Translations under genes and position numbers: made by a program | Part shown: one piece after another, positions 1 through 8,883 of the stretch | Position numbering within the stretch: position 1 is the first letter of the stretch | Layout: each line of letters begins with the position of its first letter | From: Flavobacteriales bacterium | GTDB taxonomy: Bacteria > Bacteroidota > Bacteroidia > Flavobacteriales_D > Crocinitomicaceae | Length of the DNA stretch: 64,000 nt | Direction of reading: 5' to 3' | Assembly: GCA_947460825.1 (NCBI GenBank) | Contig: CANHHA010000003.1 | Span: forward strand, 49,852-113,851 | The notes under the pieces: generated by a model | Told to the model about the DNA's origin: nothing | What the model saw: only the letters and a program-made list of their open reading frames with translations | Database searches by the model: none

Positions 1-1020
1 CGGAAATATGGAGCCCATTTGATTACATTTCACCGAATCTAAGGGAGCGGTTAAAAGTATTTTCTCACCGGGAACAGCAGGTCTTACCCCGAACATTCCG
101 GCATTAGGATCTAAAACCATAAAAGGATTCGCGCCAACCACAAATGAAATTCCAATGGGATTATAAATTTGATTTAATGAGGCGGCCTTCTCTGCGTCTA
201 AGGTCAACCCGTTATAAGGAATCGTATTAAAAAAGGGCCAATCGCTAATGTTGGGAATGGTCGCTATTACTGCTTTTACATTTTGGGCATACAGCTGCTC
301 ACACAATTGAGTTAAAGATTCTTCGAAGCCAACGCCAGGAAAGCCAGCAAGTGGAGACATCGGATTTTGTGTTGCGCCGCTTCTTGCATACGGCAACACA
401 TCCTCGATTCCTAAATAAATGCTACAAAACGTAGGATACCCTCCATCAAAAATATTCTCTTGAACGGATGAATAGTTACCTGAACCTGGGAGATTAAATT
501 GATCCTTTGACATTCTTGCGAAAAATGCATTGTGTTGAGGAAGATTAATGTTGCCAAAAGCCGTTGAGACCATATCAATCATTCGCAAGTCTGGCACCCC
601 AAAATTTGTATGTTTTTTCAAGGGATTGTAAGCACTTGATAAGAATCCTGCGGTTTCCCCTTGCAGACTGTATCTGACCGGAGAAAGTGAGCTAATGCCT
701 TGACAGTCGGTTTTATAACCCAAGATTAATCGTGAAAGTCCATTAACGTTTAACCCAATGTCTTGATCGGACATCCACGGCATTTCTATCGCTGGTGCGC
801 CCACCATCATTAACTGTTGTTGAAGAATCGCGCCTAATGAATTTTTTTGACCCCCTAAGGACAATCCGTCATCCATATAACCGGCGGTATGCCCATCGCC
901 AATCGCAATAAATTTTGTAAAATCAGCGGTTCCTGCATCAACTACATGGGTTGGTGCTTTCGGTTTACACGCCAACAATAAAGGCAATAAAAAAAGGATA
1001 TATAAATACTGTCTTTTCAT
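1..1020 (-). CDS. SGNH/GDSL-type esterase-like lipoprotein (3' end outside window)
   Basis: The frame is open from an ATG at 1020 to the left edge, giving 340 codons without a stop, so the C-terminus is missing. The N-terminus is a lipoprotein signal: a basic start, a run of leucines and a lipobox LLLAC, with Cys18 as the lipidation site. Around residues 35-42 it reads FIAIGDGHTAGY, which resembles block I of SGNH hydrolases with Gly-Asp-Gly replacing Gly-Asp-Ser. The usual nucleophile position is therefore altered and catalysis is uncertain. The start overlaps the stop of the upstream FadL-type gene by one base (TAATG), so translation is probably coupled. This SGNH plus outer-membrane-transporter pair recurs in Bacteroidota, which suggests a joint role in handling hydrophobic substrates at the outer membrane. 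That role is inference. Confidence 0.8.
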   Translation of the reverse strand, partial: MKRQYLYILFLLPLLLACKPKAPTHVVDAGTADFTKFIAIGDGHTAGYMDDGLSLGGQKNSLGAILQQQLMMVGAPAIEMPWMSDQDIGLNVNGLSRLILGYKTDCQGISSLSPVRYSLQGETAGFLSSAYNPLKKHTNFGVPDLRMIDMVSTAFGNINLPQHNAFFARMSKDQFNLPGSGNYSSVQENIFDGGYPTFCSIYLGIEDVLPYARSGATQNPMSPLAGFPGVGFEESLTQLCEQLYAQNVKAVIATIPNISDWPFFNTIPYNGLTLDAEKAASLNQIYNPIGISFVVGANPFMVLDPNAGMFGVRPAVPGEKILLTAPLDSVKCNQMGSIFP

Positions 1021-2267
1021 TACCAATTATAATTAATACCAATGCCGGGAGCCCAGGCAATCGTGGTAAATGTTCCGCTTAATTGTGTTTCCAAATTTGT
1101 ATCCGCTCGTGTTATTTTTGTGGCATAAATCGATGCGTCGAGACTAAAATGCTTATTGAATTCATATGAAACGCCCGAGGTAAAATAGGCTCTATTGCCA
1201 TCCGGAGTTTCCGGTGTCACATAACCTGTTGGCACAGGAGTAAACCCGAATCCGCCTCCAAATCGAACATTCAAGACCTTGTCTTTTGCCAAGATAGTAT
1301 ATTGTATACCTCCTCGAAAAGCAAAAATATTCCTATACATTCTTGGTGATTTGGTGTCAACAAGCGAACTCGTATTCGTTGCATAATCAAAGGCCAAGGT
1401 GTCATAGGTATTCCACCCAACATAATTTATATCTGCCACGATGTTCCAAGACGCGTTAGGTTTTACATTCAATCCGAGGGTTGTTACTGAGGGCAAAGCA
1501 AGGGATGCTGAAAGCGTTCCATTTGGGAAATTCGGCGCCAACCCTTCGGGTACGGCAAAAGCAACTTGACCATCAGATACCGACATGTTAATTCCGGATC
1601 TATAAGACAATCCAGCACTCAAAAAGCCTCCAGGGTTATAATATATTCCGAGGTTATATCCATATCCCATGGCCGCACCTGAAATTTCAGCGTGTCCAAA
1701 AGAACCATCGTTAAACTGGACCGGTAAATCTTTTTGAAGGTTAACCCTTCCTGGTGAAAAAACGAATCCTGCCCCGATACTTATGTTGTCTGTTATTTTA
1801 AAAGAGGCCGTTGGCTGAATATGAAATACTTTCATGGAAAGTCGTGTAATTGCAAAGCGTCCTATCCAACCCGGCTCATATTGCACCGTGCTACCGAAAG
1901 GTGTAGTAACGGATAATCCATAAGCTAGGCGATGAAATCGCTTTGGCTTTACTAAGGCATATAAATTAAGCGGGGTGCCCACCGGATTCTCTGTTCTATA
2001 CATTTCATTGGTGGCCGAATCCACATACATTACATTTCCGAAAATCGGGGTGCTTGCGAGGTTCACTTGCGACGTTGAAACGAAGGAAGCGCCTGCGGGA
2101 TTAAAGAACAAGGTGGATGCGTCTTGCGTCAAGGCTGATCCTGCGCAACCCATTCCCTGTTGTTTTTGGCCTTGAAAATTTACCTGAAATCCTTGGGCTT
2201 CGGCTAGATTTAACCAGAACACAAGGAAAAAAAAGCCCCCAACGATTAGCCTGTTTTGGTATCTCAT
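1020..2267 (-). CDS. OmpP1/FadL-family outer membrane transporter
   Basis: A 415-residue beta-barrel protein. It has a signal peptide ending near AEAQ and the early family motif AGSALTQDASTLFFNPAG (about residues 40-57), typical of the FadL hatch region. Alternating hydrophobic beta-strands follow, ending in an aromatic C-terminal residue (NYNW). FadL proteins move hydrophobic molecules such as long-chain fatty acids across the outer membrane; the substrate here is unknown. I chose the ATG at 2267 because it directly precedes the signal peptide; a TTG nine bases upstream is also in frame. A TATCTTTG box lies only six bases before this ATG, so the gene may have its own promoter although the S4 gene ends just 35 bases upstream. 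The stop overlaps the start of the SGNH lipoprotein gene. Confidence 0.9.
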   Translation of the reverse strand: MRYQNRLIVGGFFFLVFWLNLAEAQGFQVNFQGQKQQGMGCAGSALTQDASTLFFNPAGASFVSTSQVNLASTPIFGNVMYVDSATNEMYRTENPVGTPLNLYALVKPKRFHRLAYGLSVTTPFGSTVQYEPGWIGRFAITRLSMKVFHIQPTASFKITDNISIGAGFVFSPGRVNLQKDLPVQFNDGSFGHAEISGAAMGYGYNLGIYYNPGGFLSAGLSYRSGINMSVSDGQVAFAVPEGLAPNFPNGTLSASLALPSVTTLGLNVKPNASWNIVADINYVGWNTYDTLAFDYATNTSSLVDTKSPRMYRNIFAFRGGIQYTILAKDKVLNVRFGGGFGFTPVPTGYVTPETPDGNRAYFTSGVSYEFNKHFSLDASIYATKITRADTNLETQLSGTFTTIAWAPGIGINYNW

Positions 2268-2273
2268 TCTTAC

Positions 2274-2281
2274 CAAAGATA
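2274..2281 (-). promoter_or_regulatory. Candidate -7 promoter element (TATCTTTG)
   Basis: On the minus strand this is an exact match to the Bacteroidota -7 consensus TAnnTTTG, six bases before the porin ATG at 2267. No clear -33 TTTG was found at the usual distance, so the call rests on one box. If used, transcription would begin almost at the start codon. Confidence 0.45.
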
Positions 2282-2302
2282 CAACAAAATGTTAATTTAA
2301 TG

Positions 2303-2698
2303 TTAGAGGTCGCTATTTGAATTCAGATCTTCTTCGAGAAAACTAGCGATGTGGCGGCGATCTTTTTTAGTTGGTTTACCGGTGCCGAATTGTTGGTAAG
2401 CCCTTTGAGACGCCAAATAATCAGATAATTTCTTACGTTCTTCCTCTGGTGTTATGTCTTCAATAAATGAAATTACCAAGGGTGCCCCAATTCGTTTATC
2501 CGTCAAGGAGAGGATGCGATAGGAAAACCATGCGTTAGATTTTTGCAAAGAAAGAATGTCCCCCACCTTAATTTCTTTTGCTGCTTTAGTGTGAACATTA
2601 TTACAAAGCACTTTCTTTTTTGAAATTAACTCCGTGGCTTGAGAACGAGTTTTCGTTAGACGAACACACCAAATAAACTTATCGATTCTCAAAGGCAT
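2303..2698 (-). CDS. S4-domain RNA-binding protein (Hsp15/HslR-like)
   Basis: A 131-residue basic protein. The N-terminal 60 residues form an S4 fold: RIDKFIWCVRLTKTRSQA is the classic S4 helix-loop of the Hsp15 family, followed by KKKVLCNN and KVGD. A charged helical tail with EEE and KKDRR patches follows. Hsp15 in other bacteria binds 50S subunits carrying stalled nascent chains, and the same role is plausible here. The first 20 bases overlap the 3' end of the MmcQ/YjbR gene upstream, so the two are co-transcribed. Confidence 0.85.
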   Translation of the reverse strand: MPLRIDKFIWCVRLTKTRSQATELISKKKVLCNNVHTKAAKEIKVGDILSLQKSNAWFSYRILSLTDKRIGAPLVISFIEDITPEEERKKLSDYLASQRAYQQFGTGKPTKKDRRHIASFLEEDLNSNSDL

Positions 2699-3035
2699 TC
2701 CTTGCTTTTTTAGTTAGCCCTTGGTAAACAATAGCATATGATTCTGTAATTAATTCAAGAACTAAGGTGATATCAACCTGTAAGGTATCTAATCTAAGGG
2801 TAATCCAATGATTTTTGTTCATATGAAACCCTCTTGACATCCAATCATGGGATTCCAATAATTCTGGAATCTGGTCCGGTTTAGACTTCAGGGTAACCGC
2901 ATCTTGCGAGTTGATATCTATTAACAAAAACATTTTACCACCAACCTTAAACACCAATGTACGTTGGTCAAATGGAAATTCCTCCGTAACATGAGGTAAA
3001 GAAAGTGCTGTCGTTCGAATTAAATCGAAGGTCAT
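2679..3035 (-). CDS. MmcQ/YjbR-family protein
   Basis: 118 residues, the normal family length. Recognisable features are LSLPHVTEEFPF near the N-terminus, VFKVGGKMFLLI, LKSKPD, and HMNKNHWITL in the C-terminal half. These match the MmcQ/YjbR fold, which is double-wing DNA-binding-like. The family is widespread and its biochemical function is not established. The ATG follows the TAA of the desaturase gene with no spacer, and its 3' end overlaps the S4 gene by 20 bases. The three therefore form a tight operon. Confidence 0.85.
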   Translation of the reverse strand: MTFDLIRTTALSLPHVTEEFPFDQRTLVFKVGGKMFLLIDINSQDAVTLKSKPDQIPELLESHDWMSRGFHMNKNHWITLRLDTLQVDITLVLELITESYAIVYQGLTKKARNAFENR

Positions 3036-4151
3036 TTAGATATGTACAAATTCAGGACAGTCTTTTTGACCAAGCATTCTCAACATTTTCCCATGTGCCT
3101 TCAGTGCACTAAAAAATGTGCGATTCGAATGATAAGGGATATTAAACTCCATTGCTGTTTTTTTAACAATTTCTGAGATTCCACGATAATGCACGTGACA
3201 AATCGTTGGAAAAAGGTGGTGTTCTACTTGAAAATTTAACCCGCCAACAAGCCATGTAAACCATTTTGATCGGACGCCATAATTTGCTGTGGTTAATAAC
3301 TGGTGTACTTTTGCGTCCGCCTCAATGTCACCTGATTCCCCCGGCTTTTCAAATGAAACGTTTGGAATAACATGGGCAGGCTGAAAAATAAGTGCTAATA
3401 TGGTCCCTGAAACAATCTGCTTTATTACAAAACCAAGGAGTACATAAGGCCAGAACACAGGAGCGAAAACCAATGGTAAGACCAAGAAAACAATCGCATA
3501 AACTAATTTTCCGGCGATTATGCTTGCCCAGTGAGAGACTAACGACTTGCCTTGGGAACTCACAAGGCCCATTTTACCGTAACGGTGGGCTTGTTTGTAA
3601 TCTTTTGACGCGAACCACATAACGGTCATTAACGAATAGAAAAACCACGCATACAGGTATTGATATTTGTGCACAGGTCGCCATTCGGTATGAGGAGAAA
3701 AACGCAATAACTTAACAGGCGCATCAATGTCTTCGTCAAATCCCTCCACATTGGTAAAGGTGTGGTGTAATACATTGTGTTGAATTTTCCAATTGGTTGG
3801 ATTTCCACCCAATAAATTCAATACCGCTCCTACAAATTTATTTACCTGTTGACTAGAAGAATATGCGCCATGATTTGCATCGTGCATGACAGAAAGGCCG
3901 ATGCCCGCCATGCCAAGGCCAGAGACAAACCATAACAACAGCGTTAATCCAACGCTTTGAGTGTAAAACGTAAAAACAAAGGGAACAAAATATAAGGCCA
4001 ACATGAATACGGTTTTGATAACCATATTAAGGTTGGCGTGTTTAGAAATATTGCGCTGAGAAAAGTATGCCGCCACCCGCTCATTAAGGGCGCGGTTGAA
4101 CTCTACGTTCATATTTCTTGCGAATTTCGGGGTTTTAAATGTTTCTTGCAT
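3036..4151 (-). CDS. Membrane fatty acid desaturase (front-end/acyl-CoA type)
   Basis: A 371-residue integral membrane di-iron enzyme. Three histidine boxes are visible: HDANH (90-94), HNVLHH (125-130) and QVEHH (308-312). Gln at the start of the third box is the hallmark of front-end (delta-5/delta-6-type) desaturases. Hydrophobic segments lie at about 45-90 and 205-260. No cytochrome b5 domain is fused, unlike eukaryotic front-end enzymes, so electrons must come from a separate carrier. The protein would introduce a cis double bond into membrane or polyunsaturated acyl chains, perhaps for fluidity in the cold. Regiospecificity cannot be read from sequence. It heads the desaturase, MmcQ, S4 operon. 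Confidence 0.9.
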   Translation of the reverse strand: MQETFKTPKFARNMNVEFNRALNERVAAYFSQRNISKHANLNMVIKTVFMLALYFVPFVFTFYTQSVGLTLLLWFVSGLGMAGIGLSVMHDANHGAYSSSQQVNKFVGAVLNLLGGNPTNWKIQHNVLHHTFTNVEGFDEDIDAPVKLLRFSPHTEWRPVHKYQYLYAWFFYSLMTVMWFASKDYKQAHRYGKMGLVSSQGKSLVSHWASIIAGKLVYAIVFLVLPLVFAPVFWPYVLLGFVIKQIVSGTILALIFQPAHVIPNVSFEKPGESGDIEADAKVHQLLTTANYGVRSKWFTWLVGGLNFQVEHHLFPTICHVHYRGISEIVKKTAMEFNIPYHSNRTFFSALKAHGKMLRMLGQKDCPEFVHI

Positions 4152-4185
4152 GGTGTAAAGGTAAACTATAAAACAATAAGCTGTA

Positions 4186-4746
4186 TTAATCTCTCTTTTT
4201 CTTAGTCTGAATTGAGGCTGTCGAAGTCACCATATTGCTTACCACATCTTCCCCGCCAATTAAAAAATCAGAACGATTGAGGGTGAACGTAGTAGTAATG
4301 ATTAACGCTGAACCGTTGTTCGAAGATATAACAATCGGCAAGGAGAAAAGTTTTGATATTCCTTTGGATGTTATTTTTCCATGGGCAAGGATCTCCGTTC
4401 CCGCAGTAACTACTGAATCACTGAAAAATGTAATACTCGGATAAAGGGAAACATCAAAAAAATCAGCAGACTTTGCATGTTTTGTCATTCCTGGTATTTC
4501 CAAATCCAAAGAATTTACATCAATAATTAAATCAAATCCACTTATCGTGTTGGTTCTTGGATCAACAGAAACCTGTCCTTTGACCGAAGTAAATTTTCCC
4601 GAAAAGTCTAGGGATTGAAGTTCAATAACGGACTTATCTTGAATGAGGTAGGTTGTTTTCGCGGAACCAATAGTTGGGGTGTTTGGCTGAGCAACAAAGA
4701 CGGCAAAGAACAAGGCAACATAAATTCCGCAGAAGGCCTTAATCAT
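4186..4746 (-). CDS. YceI-family periplasmic lipid-binding-like protein (copy 2)
   Basis: 186 residues with a signal peptide ending around AQPN. The body has YceI features: LQSLDFSGKFTSVKG near the start, DLEIPGMTKHAKSADFFDV in the middle, then a short predicted beta-barrel with LNRSDFLIGGE near the end. YceI proteins form lipocalin-like barrels that bind polyisoprenoid or similar chains. The gene starts only four bases after the stop of another YceI gene upstream. The two paralogues are clearly diverged and share the layout 'helix with HL/HA..S.DFF' then 'RSDF.IG'. Confidence 0.85.
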   Translation of the reverse strand: MIKAFCGIYVALFFAVFVAQPNTPTIGSAKTTYLIQDKSVIELQSLDFSGKFTSVKGQVSVDPRTNTISGFDLIIDVNSLDLEIPGMTKHAKSADFFDVSLYPSITFFSDSVVTAGTEILAHGKITSKGISKLFSLPIVISSNNGSALIITTTFTLNRSDFLIGGEDVVSNMVTSTASIQTKKKRD

Positions 4747-4750
4747 AGGG

Positions 4751-5332
4751 TTAATTCTTTACTACTTCTAAATCCGCTTCTAATTGAATTTCGTCAGCAA
4801 CCACAGCAACTGGCATATCTTTCCCAATGGAAAAATCAGAACGTTTAATTTTACCAGTAATCTTAAAACCAGCCACATCTAAACCAGCCCGGTTCTTCGC
4901 GTATCCATTATGGGTGGCGGTAAGCATTACTTCTTTGGTAACTCCATGCATGGATAAATTTCCCGTTAGCAGATACTTTTTACCCTTAACTTTCTTGCAA
5001 GAGGTGGATTTAAAGGCAATGACTGGGTGTTGACTTACCGCAAAGAAATCTTCCGAACGCAAGTGATTGTCTCTAGCCTCTAGTCCTGTATTGATGGTGT
5101 TTGCATCGGCAACTAAATCGAAGGTAGCGTCGGCAAAATCTTTGTCATTGGCGGTAGTAACATTACATGATACTTTATCAAAGGAGCCATTCGCATCGGA
5201 GATTCCCATGTGAACCACGTTGAATCCAAGGCGAGAATGCGCGGAATCGATTCCCCATGAAGCAGAAGAGATCATTTTAAACGAAAAAGCCACAACGGCA
5301 ATAAGCAGAAATAAATAGGTTGATTTTTTCAT
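4751..5332 (-). CDS. YceI-family periplasmic lipid-binding-like protein (copy 1)
   Basis: 193 residues from the ATG at 5332, which starts the signal peptide MKKSTYLFLL. A longer in-frame version exists but would bury the signal. YceI motifs are obvious: WGIDSAHSRLGFNVVHMGIS, a central HLRSEDFFAVSQHPVIAFKS-type segment and KRSDFSIGKDMP near the C-terminus. The family binds isoprenoid-type lipids in the periplasm. It is directly upstream of a second YceI gene. A TAACTTTG box 20 bases before the ATG, with TTG 17 bases further upstream, is a credible promoter and supports this start. Confidence 0.9.
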   Translation of the reverse strand: MKKSTYLFLLIAVVAFSFKMISSASWGIDSAHSRLGFNVVHMGISDANGSFDKVSCNVTTANDKDFADATFDLVADANTINTGLEARDNHLRSEDFFAVSQHPVIAFKSTSCKKVKGKKYLLTGNLSMHGVTKEVMLTATHNGYAKNRAGLDVAGFKITGKIKRSDFSIGKDMPVAVVADEIQLEADLEVVKN

Positions 5333-5352
5333 GTGTTCTATGTTTTTTTTTT

Positions 5353-5380
5353 CAAAGTTACATTTCTTTAGAGTACCCAA
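5353..5380 (-). promoter_or_regulatory. Candidate promoter of the YceI gene pair
   Basis: On the minus strand TTG (5378-5380), 17 bases, then TAACTTTG (5353-5360) fits the Bacteroidota -33/-7 layout, with the downstream ATG at 5332. It lies between recO and the first YceI gene, so the YceI pair can be transcribed without recO. Confidence 0.5.
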
Positions 5381-5402
5381 CGACTAACCTATGTCAATAA
5401 TT

Positions 5403-6071
5403 TTAATGAAAAATTTCATGGATGATCATTCGGGTGTTGTTCACGTTAAATTTGGGGACGTGTAGCTCAATATATTCAAGCATTAAATCGAGGGCCTCCT
5501 TTAGGGCGCGTTTGTTTTCTTGTATGTGATTTTGAATGAGGCTATTGAAGGCCGCTGCTCCCGAAGTAGGATTGACCTGCTCATCGTAGTGAAATACCCC
5601 TTCATGCATATTAAAGACATTGGCTTGTTCAAGGGGTTCAGGTAAAATCCCAAGGACTTTCATCCATTGCGCTAAGAACACACATGGGTAGGCGTAATAA
5701 TCCACTTGTTGGGCTAACTCATTTTTTAAAGACACCAACATGTTAAATGCCTCTTCATCCTTGTTTTTGTAGGCTATGGATTGATAAACAACATCTGCCA
5801 TGAAATATCGAATGGCGATTACATGGGGGTCAAAATCTTGCGTATTGAACCACTCCATGGGAGTTGCATTCCTGAGGGTTCCTTGTCCGAACTTTGGAGT
5901 AGTCGTAAACTCCAACTCATACAAACCAAAAGGAAAAAGCGCTGCTTGTTTTTTCGATGGAAACGAAACCAATTCAAGCAGTCCGTGTTCTTTCGAAAAA
6001 AACGAATTCAACTGTGCTTTCGTTGAAAATGGGGAACGGTGAATAAAAAATGCCTGCGTTGTCTGATTCAC
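5403..6071 (-). CDS. recO: DNA repair protein RecO
   Basis: 222 residues, near the family's usual length. The N-terminal OB-fold region contains the strands AFFIHRSPFSTKAQLNSFF and GLYELEF. It is followed by the conserved helical block RYFMADVVYQSI and FLAQWMKVLGILPEP seen in RecO proteins. RecO loads RecA on SSB-coated DNA together with RecR. No four-cysteine zinc motif is visible, as in many Bacteroidota members. The start lies 12 bases after the stop of the AsmA-like gene, so it is probably co-transcribed with it. Identification rests on the layout and motif pattern; similarity in this family is always low. Confidence 0.75.
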   Translation of the reverse strand: MNQTTQAFFIHRSPFSTKAQLNSFFSKEHGLLELVSFPSKKQAALFPFGLYELEFTTTPKFGQGTLRNATPMEWFNTQDFDPHVIAIRYFMADVVYQSIAYKNKDEEAFNMLVSLKNELAQQVDYYAYPCVFLAQWMKVLGILPEPLEQANVFNMHEGVFHYDEQVNPTSGAAAFNSLIQNHIQENKRALKEALDLMLEYIELHVPKFNVNNTRMIIHEIFH

Positions 6072-6083
6072 CTGTTATAGCTT

Positions 6084-8762
6084 TTACCCTTTACGCACCG
6101 TAACGGTTACATTTGCTTGATTTTGCTCTTGTTTCCACTGATTTAAGGTGTTTTTAAGTTTTCCTTCTTTTGTTGGTTTTTGAGCTTCTGCGGGCGGATG
6201 GTTGGACTGAGTCTTGTCTGGTTTTGTATCCTTAAAGTTAATCTTCACAATTTCCTTGGTTTCTACCTTCGGTTTATACTCTTCTACGGCGGTATCTTTT
6301 TTGAAAACACCAAATTCTGACTTCAATATAGATTTAAGGGTTTCTTTTTCTTGAGCCCACTGTTCTTTAGCTTCTTGTTTTCTGCTTGACTTATCCCACT
6401 CAATGGTTGGGTTGTCTAAATCCCCGTACATGCGTAAAAATATCTTCATGCCTGTTTCATCATCGATCACTGTGCCAAATTCACTGTCTCGATCTGCCCC
6501 TAATAAATCCCTAAAATCAAACTTCATCCGATAGTCAATTTTATTGTCGAAGGTGTGCGTTCCGCTTATCTCCATATCCATGGCGGATGATGCGATAAAC
6601 ATATTTGGAATAGTAATCACTCCATTTCTGATTTGAAGTGTGTTTTCAAGTGTAGAAAAAGCAATGTCTTTCATTTTCGATTGAAACTGATCTAAGTTCC
6701 TTTTTCCGATAAGCAATTTTCCAGCATTCGTTTTTAAGCTAGCGGCCACATCGTTTAGGGATTCGACATTTTTGAGGTGGCCATTAAACACCTTCATGTG
6801 CGCATTCACTTCCATTTGATTTAAATCAATTCCTCCAATTAAATTAAACGGCGCATAAAAATCAACTTCCATCTGAGCTCTTCCAGAAATTTGATTTGCA
6901 TGAATTACATCTTGATCAAAATCATTCCATTCTTTGAAAAATGGAGCAAAATAAATGTTGTTCGATTTTAGATTCGTGCTGATTTCTAATCGTTCTGGAG
7001 TAAGCTCCTGGATTTCCATTGCTCCGCAGATATCTGCCCCGGCATTTCTGACGTTTAGGGAGGGGAAGGAAAGGGTTCTTCCACTGATTAGTACAGGACC
7101 CGAAACTTGCTCAAACGTATGGTTTTCATAGGTAATACTCCGCGCATTTAAATTGATGCGGCCATTAATGTTGTTCGGCAGCACAAAGGATTTTCCTTTA
7201 GATTCCTTTTTCTCTGCTTTAGTCGTTTTTCCTAGGTCTTCAACTAATATTTGGTGACTACTCACGGAACAATTTACCGTTAAATCCCCTGAATTAGCCA
7301 CGTAATTAAACACGTTCTCAAAGGTGCCATTCATTTGCAGATCACTGCGATTAATCGCAAGCGTCGCGCCCTCTATCGTTAAATCGCTTCCTTTAAGTGT
7401 GAATTTCCCGTTGATGTCCTCAAAGGTTCTATGGTCGTTACGGGCCTTGAACCATACATTATACAGGCTAATGTCTCCGTTCATTTTTTTAACATCCACT
7501 TGATCTTCAACAACAAGAGCAAACTCTGAGTTGATTTTTGCAATCCCGTCCATGCGATGAATAAGGTCGTTTTTAAGTATTCGATTGGCAATACTCAAAT
7601 CAATCGTACCCTTGGCCTTTCCTGTCACTTTGGGTATATTAAAGTTTAAAATGTCCAATGCACCATAAAAAGGCCCTGCGGGAGTTTCAAACGCAAGATG
7701 ATCCATAATCAAATGGTCGTTGACAGGATTCCCATCGCTGCTGAAAGACCCCTTCATTCTTAAGTTTTTTATTTGCGTGTGTTTAACGGGTTCAATTAAG
7801 TGGCCATTGGCTATATTAAAGTTACAAGCAATATTCGGCGCAGATTGATCCTGTGTGCTGCCATAAACAAGTAAATCGAATCCCACATTTCCAGACCCTT
7901 TGTAACGGCTAAGTTCTTTTTCAGCTTCATCTAACGAGAGGTTATTAACTAAATCTGTCAATGTTAACGCTTCCGCTTTAACATCAAACCGCATACTGTC
8001 GACCCCATAATTTCCCGATACGGTAAACGGTATTTTAGCGAGTTTAAAACTTGTTTTAGGCAGTGAAAACGTTCCTTCTTTGGTGTTTACACTCATTAAT
8101 AAATCCATGGTAACGGGTTTGTTTTTTAGCAATGCAACTTTTCCGGATTGCAAGCGATTAATCAACATATTACCCCGTGCATTTAATTTGAATGCATCTT
8201 GATTGAAGTCGCCAGAGAACAACATGTCAGATAAATTCGTAGTATAATATTGGTCGGATTTACTGTTTAGGTAATTCACTTGAAAATCTTTGGTGCTAAC
8301 AGAAGATATTTTAACATCATATTTCGACTCCTCTTTTTCCGTGGAGGCATTTAAAATTAAGTAATTAACATCTCCGTTTTTAGCAGTGCGCACATTCAAT
8401 TCACCTGCCCCTATTTCAATTACTTTAATGTGATAATTTTCTCTCCAAAGATCCATGGGGTTAAAGACTAGCCGAATTCGGTCAGACTGTAATAAGAGCT
8501 TTTTAGAGTCATTGGTTTTGAACGCATCATGCACTTTTACGTCATGTACGTTGATCGAAAGGTTTGGAAACGTACTCCAAAAGGTTAAATCAACCGTTGA
8601 AAAATACACGGGTTCTCGAAATTCTTTTCCTAACTCGCTTAAAACGAGGTTACAAATTTTATCTTGAAAAATATAGAGCAAGGACGATATTAAAATCACT
8701 AGCCCCGTAATAATTCCCAATGACCATTTGAGTACTTTAATAAATTTTGCTTTGAATTGCAT
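6084..8762 (-). CDS. AsmA-like inner membrane/periplasmic protein
   Basis: 892 residues. It has an N-terminal transmembrane anchor (about 12-32), then a very long beta-rich periplasmic region built of repeating amphipathic strands with 'NGDVNYLIL' and 'MNGDISLYNV'-type turns. Near the C-terminus DYRMKFDFRDLLG and MKIFLRMYGDLDNPTIEWD match the AsmA C-terminal pattern. A charged Lys/Glu-rich tail (about 800-892) follows. AsmA-family proteins are thought to form lipid-conducting bridges between the inner and outer membranes. The gene is first in a minus-strand run that includes recO, and it faces the divergent kelch operon across 121 bases. Confidence 0.8.
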   Translation of the reverse strand: MQFKAKFIKVLKWSLGIITGLVILISSLLYIFQDKICNLVLSELGKEFREPVYFSTVDLTFWSTFPNLSINVHDVKVHDAFKTNDSKKLLLQSDRIRLVFNPMDLWRENYHIKVIEIGAGELNVRTAKNGDVNYLILNASTEKEESKYDVKISSVSTKDFQVNYLNSKSDQYYTTNLSDMLFSGDFNQDAFKLNARGNMLINRLQSGKVALLKNKPVTMDLLMSVNTKEGTFSLPKTSFKLAKIPFTVSGNYGVDSMRFDVKAEALTLTDLVNNLSLDEAEKELSRYKGSGNVGFDLLVYGSTQDQSAPNIACNFNIANGHLIEPVKHTQIKNLRMKGSFSSDGNPVNDHLIMDHLAFETPAGPFYGALDILNFNIPKVTGKAKGTIDLSIANRILKNDLIHRMDGIAKINSEFALVVEDQVDVKKMNGDISLYNVWFKARNDHRTFEDINGKFTLKGSDLTIEGATLAINRSDLQMNGTFENVFNYVANSGDLTVNCSVSSHQILVEDLGKTTKAEKKESKGKSFVLPNNINGRINLNARSITYENHTFEQVSGPVLISGRTLSFPSLNVRNAGADICGAMEIQELTPERLEISTNLKSNNIYFAPFFKEWNDFDQDVIHANQISGRAQMEVDFYAPFNLIGGIDLNQMEVNAHMKVFNGHLKNVESLNDVAASLKTNAGKLLIGKRNLDQFQSKMKDIAFSTLENTLQIRNGVITIPNMFIASSAMDMEISGTHTFDNKIDYRMKFDFRDLLGADRDSEFGTVIDDETGMKIFLRMYGDLDNPTIEWDKSSRKQEAKEQWAQEKETLKSILKSEFGVFKKDTAVEEYKPKVETKEIVKINFKDTKPDKTQSNHPPAEAQKPTKEGKLKNTLNQWKQEQNQANVTVTVRKG

Positions 8763-8849
8763 CTGTTTGCTGTTGTGGGAAGGGTTAACGAAGCAAACAC
8801 ACAGAAGGTTACAAGAATTCTAGGTTACCGCCAGAAATTAGATTAATTT

Positions 8850-8878
8850 TTTGTTAATTTACCATAAATATAGACTTG
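8850..8878 (+). promoter_or_regulatory. Candidate promoter of the GEVED/kelch operon
   Basis: TTTG (8850-8853), 17 bases, then TAGACTTG (8871-8878), one base off TAnnTTTG, with ATG at 8884. A 23-base stretch inside it (8853-8875) recurs with two mismatches at 14934-14956, beside the second direct repeat. That may reflect shared ancestry or chance. Confidence 0.4.
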
Positions 8879-8883
8879 TTTAT

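Noticed and set aside
8763..8850. Riboswitch or attenuator in the gap before the kelch operon
   Set aside because: No stable hairpin or known aptamer pattern is seen; the region is explained by divergent promoters.
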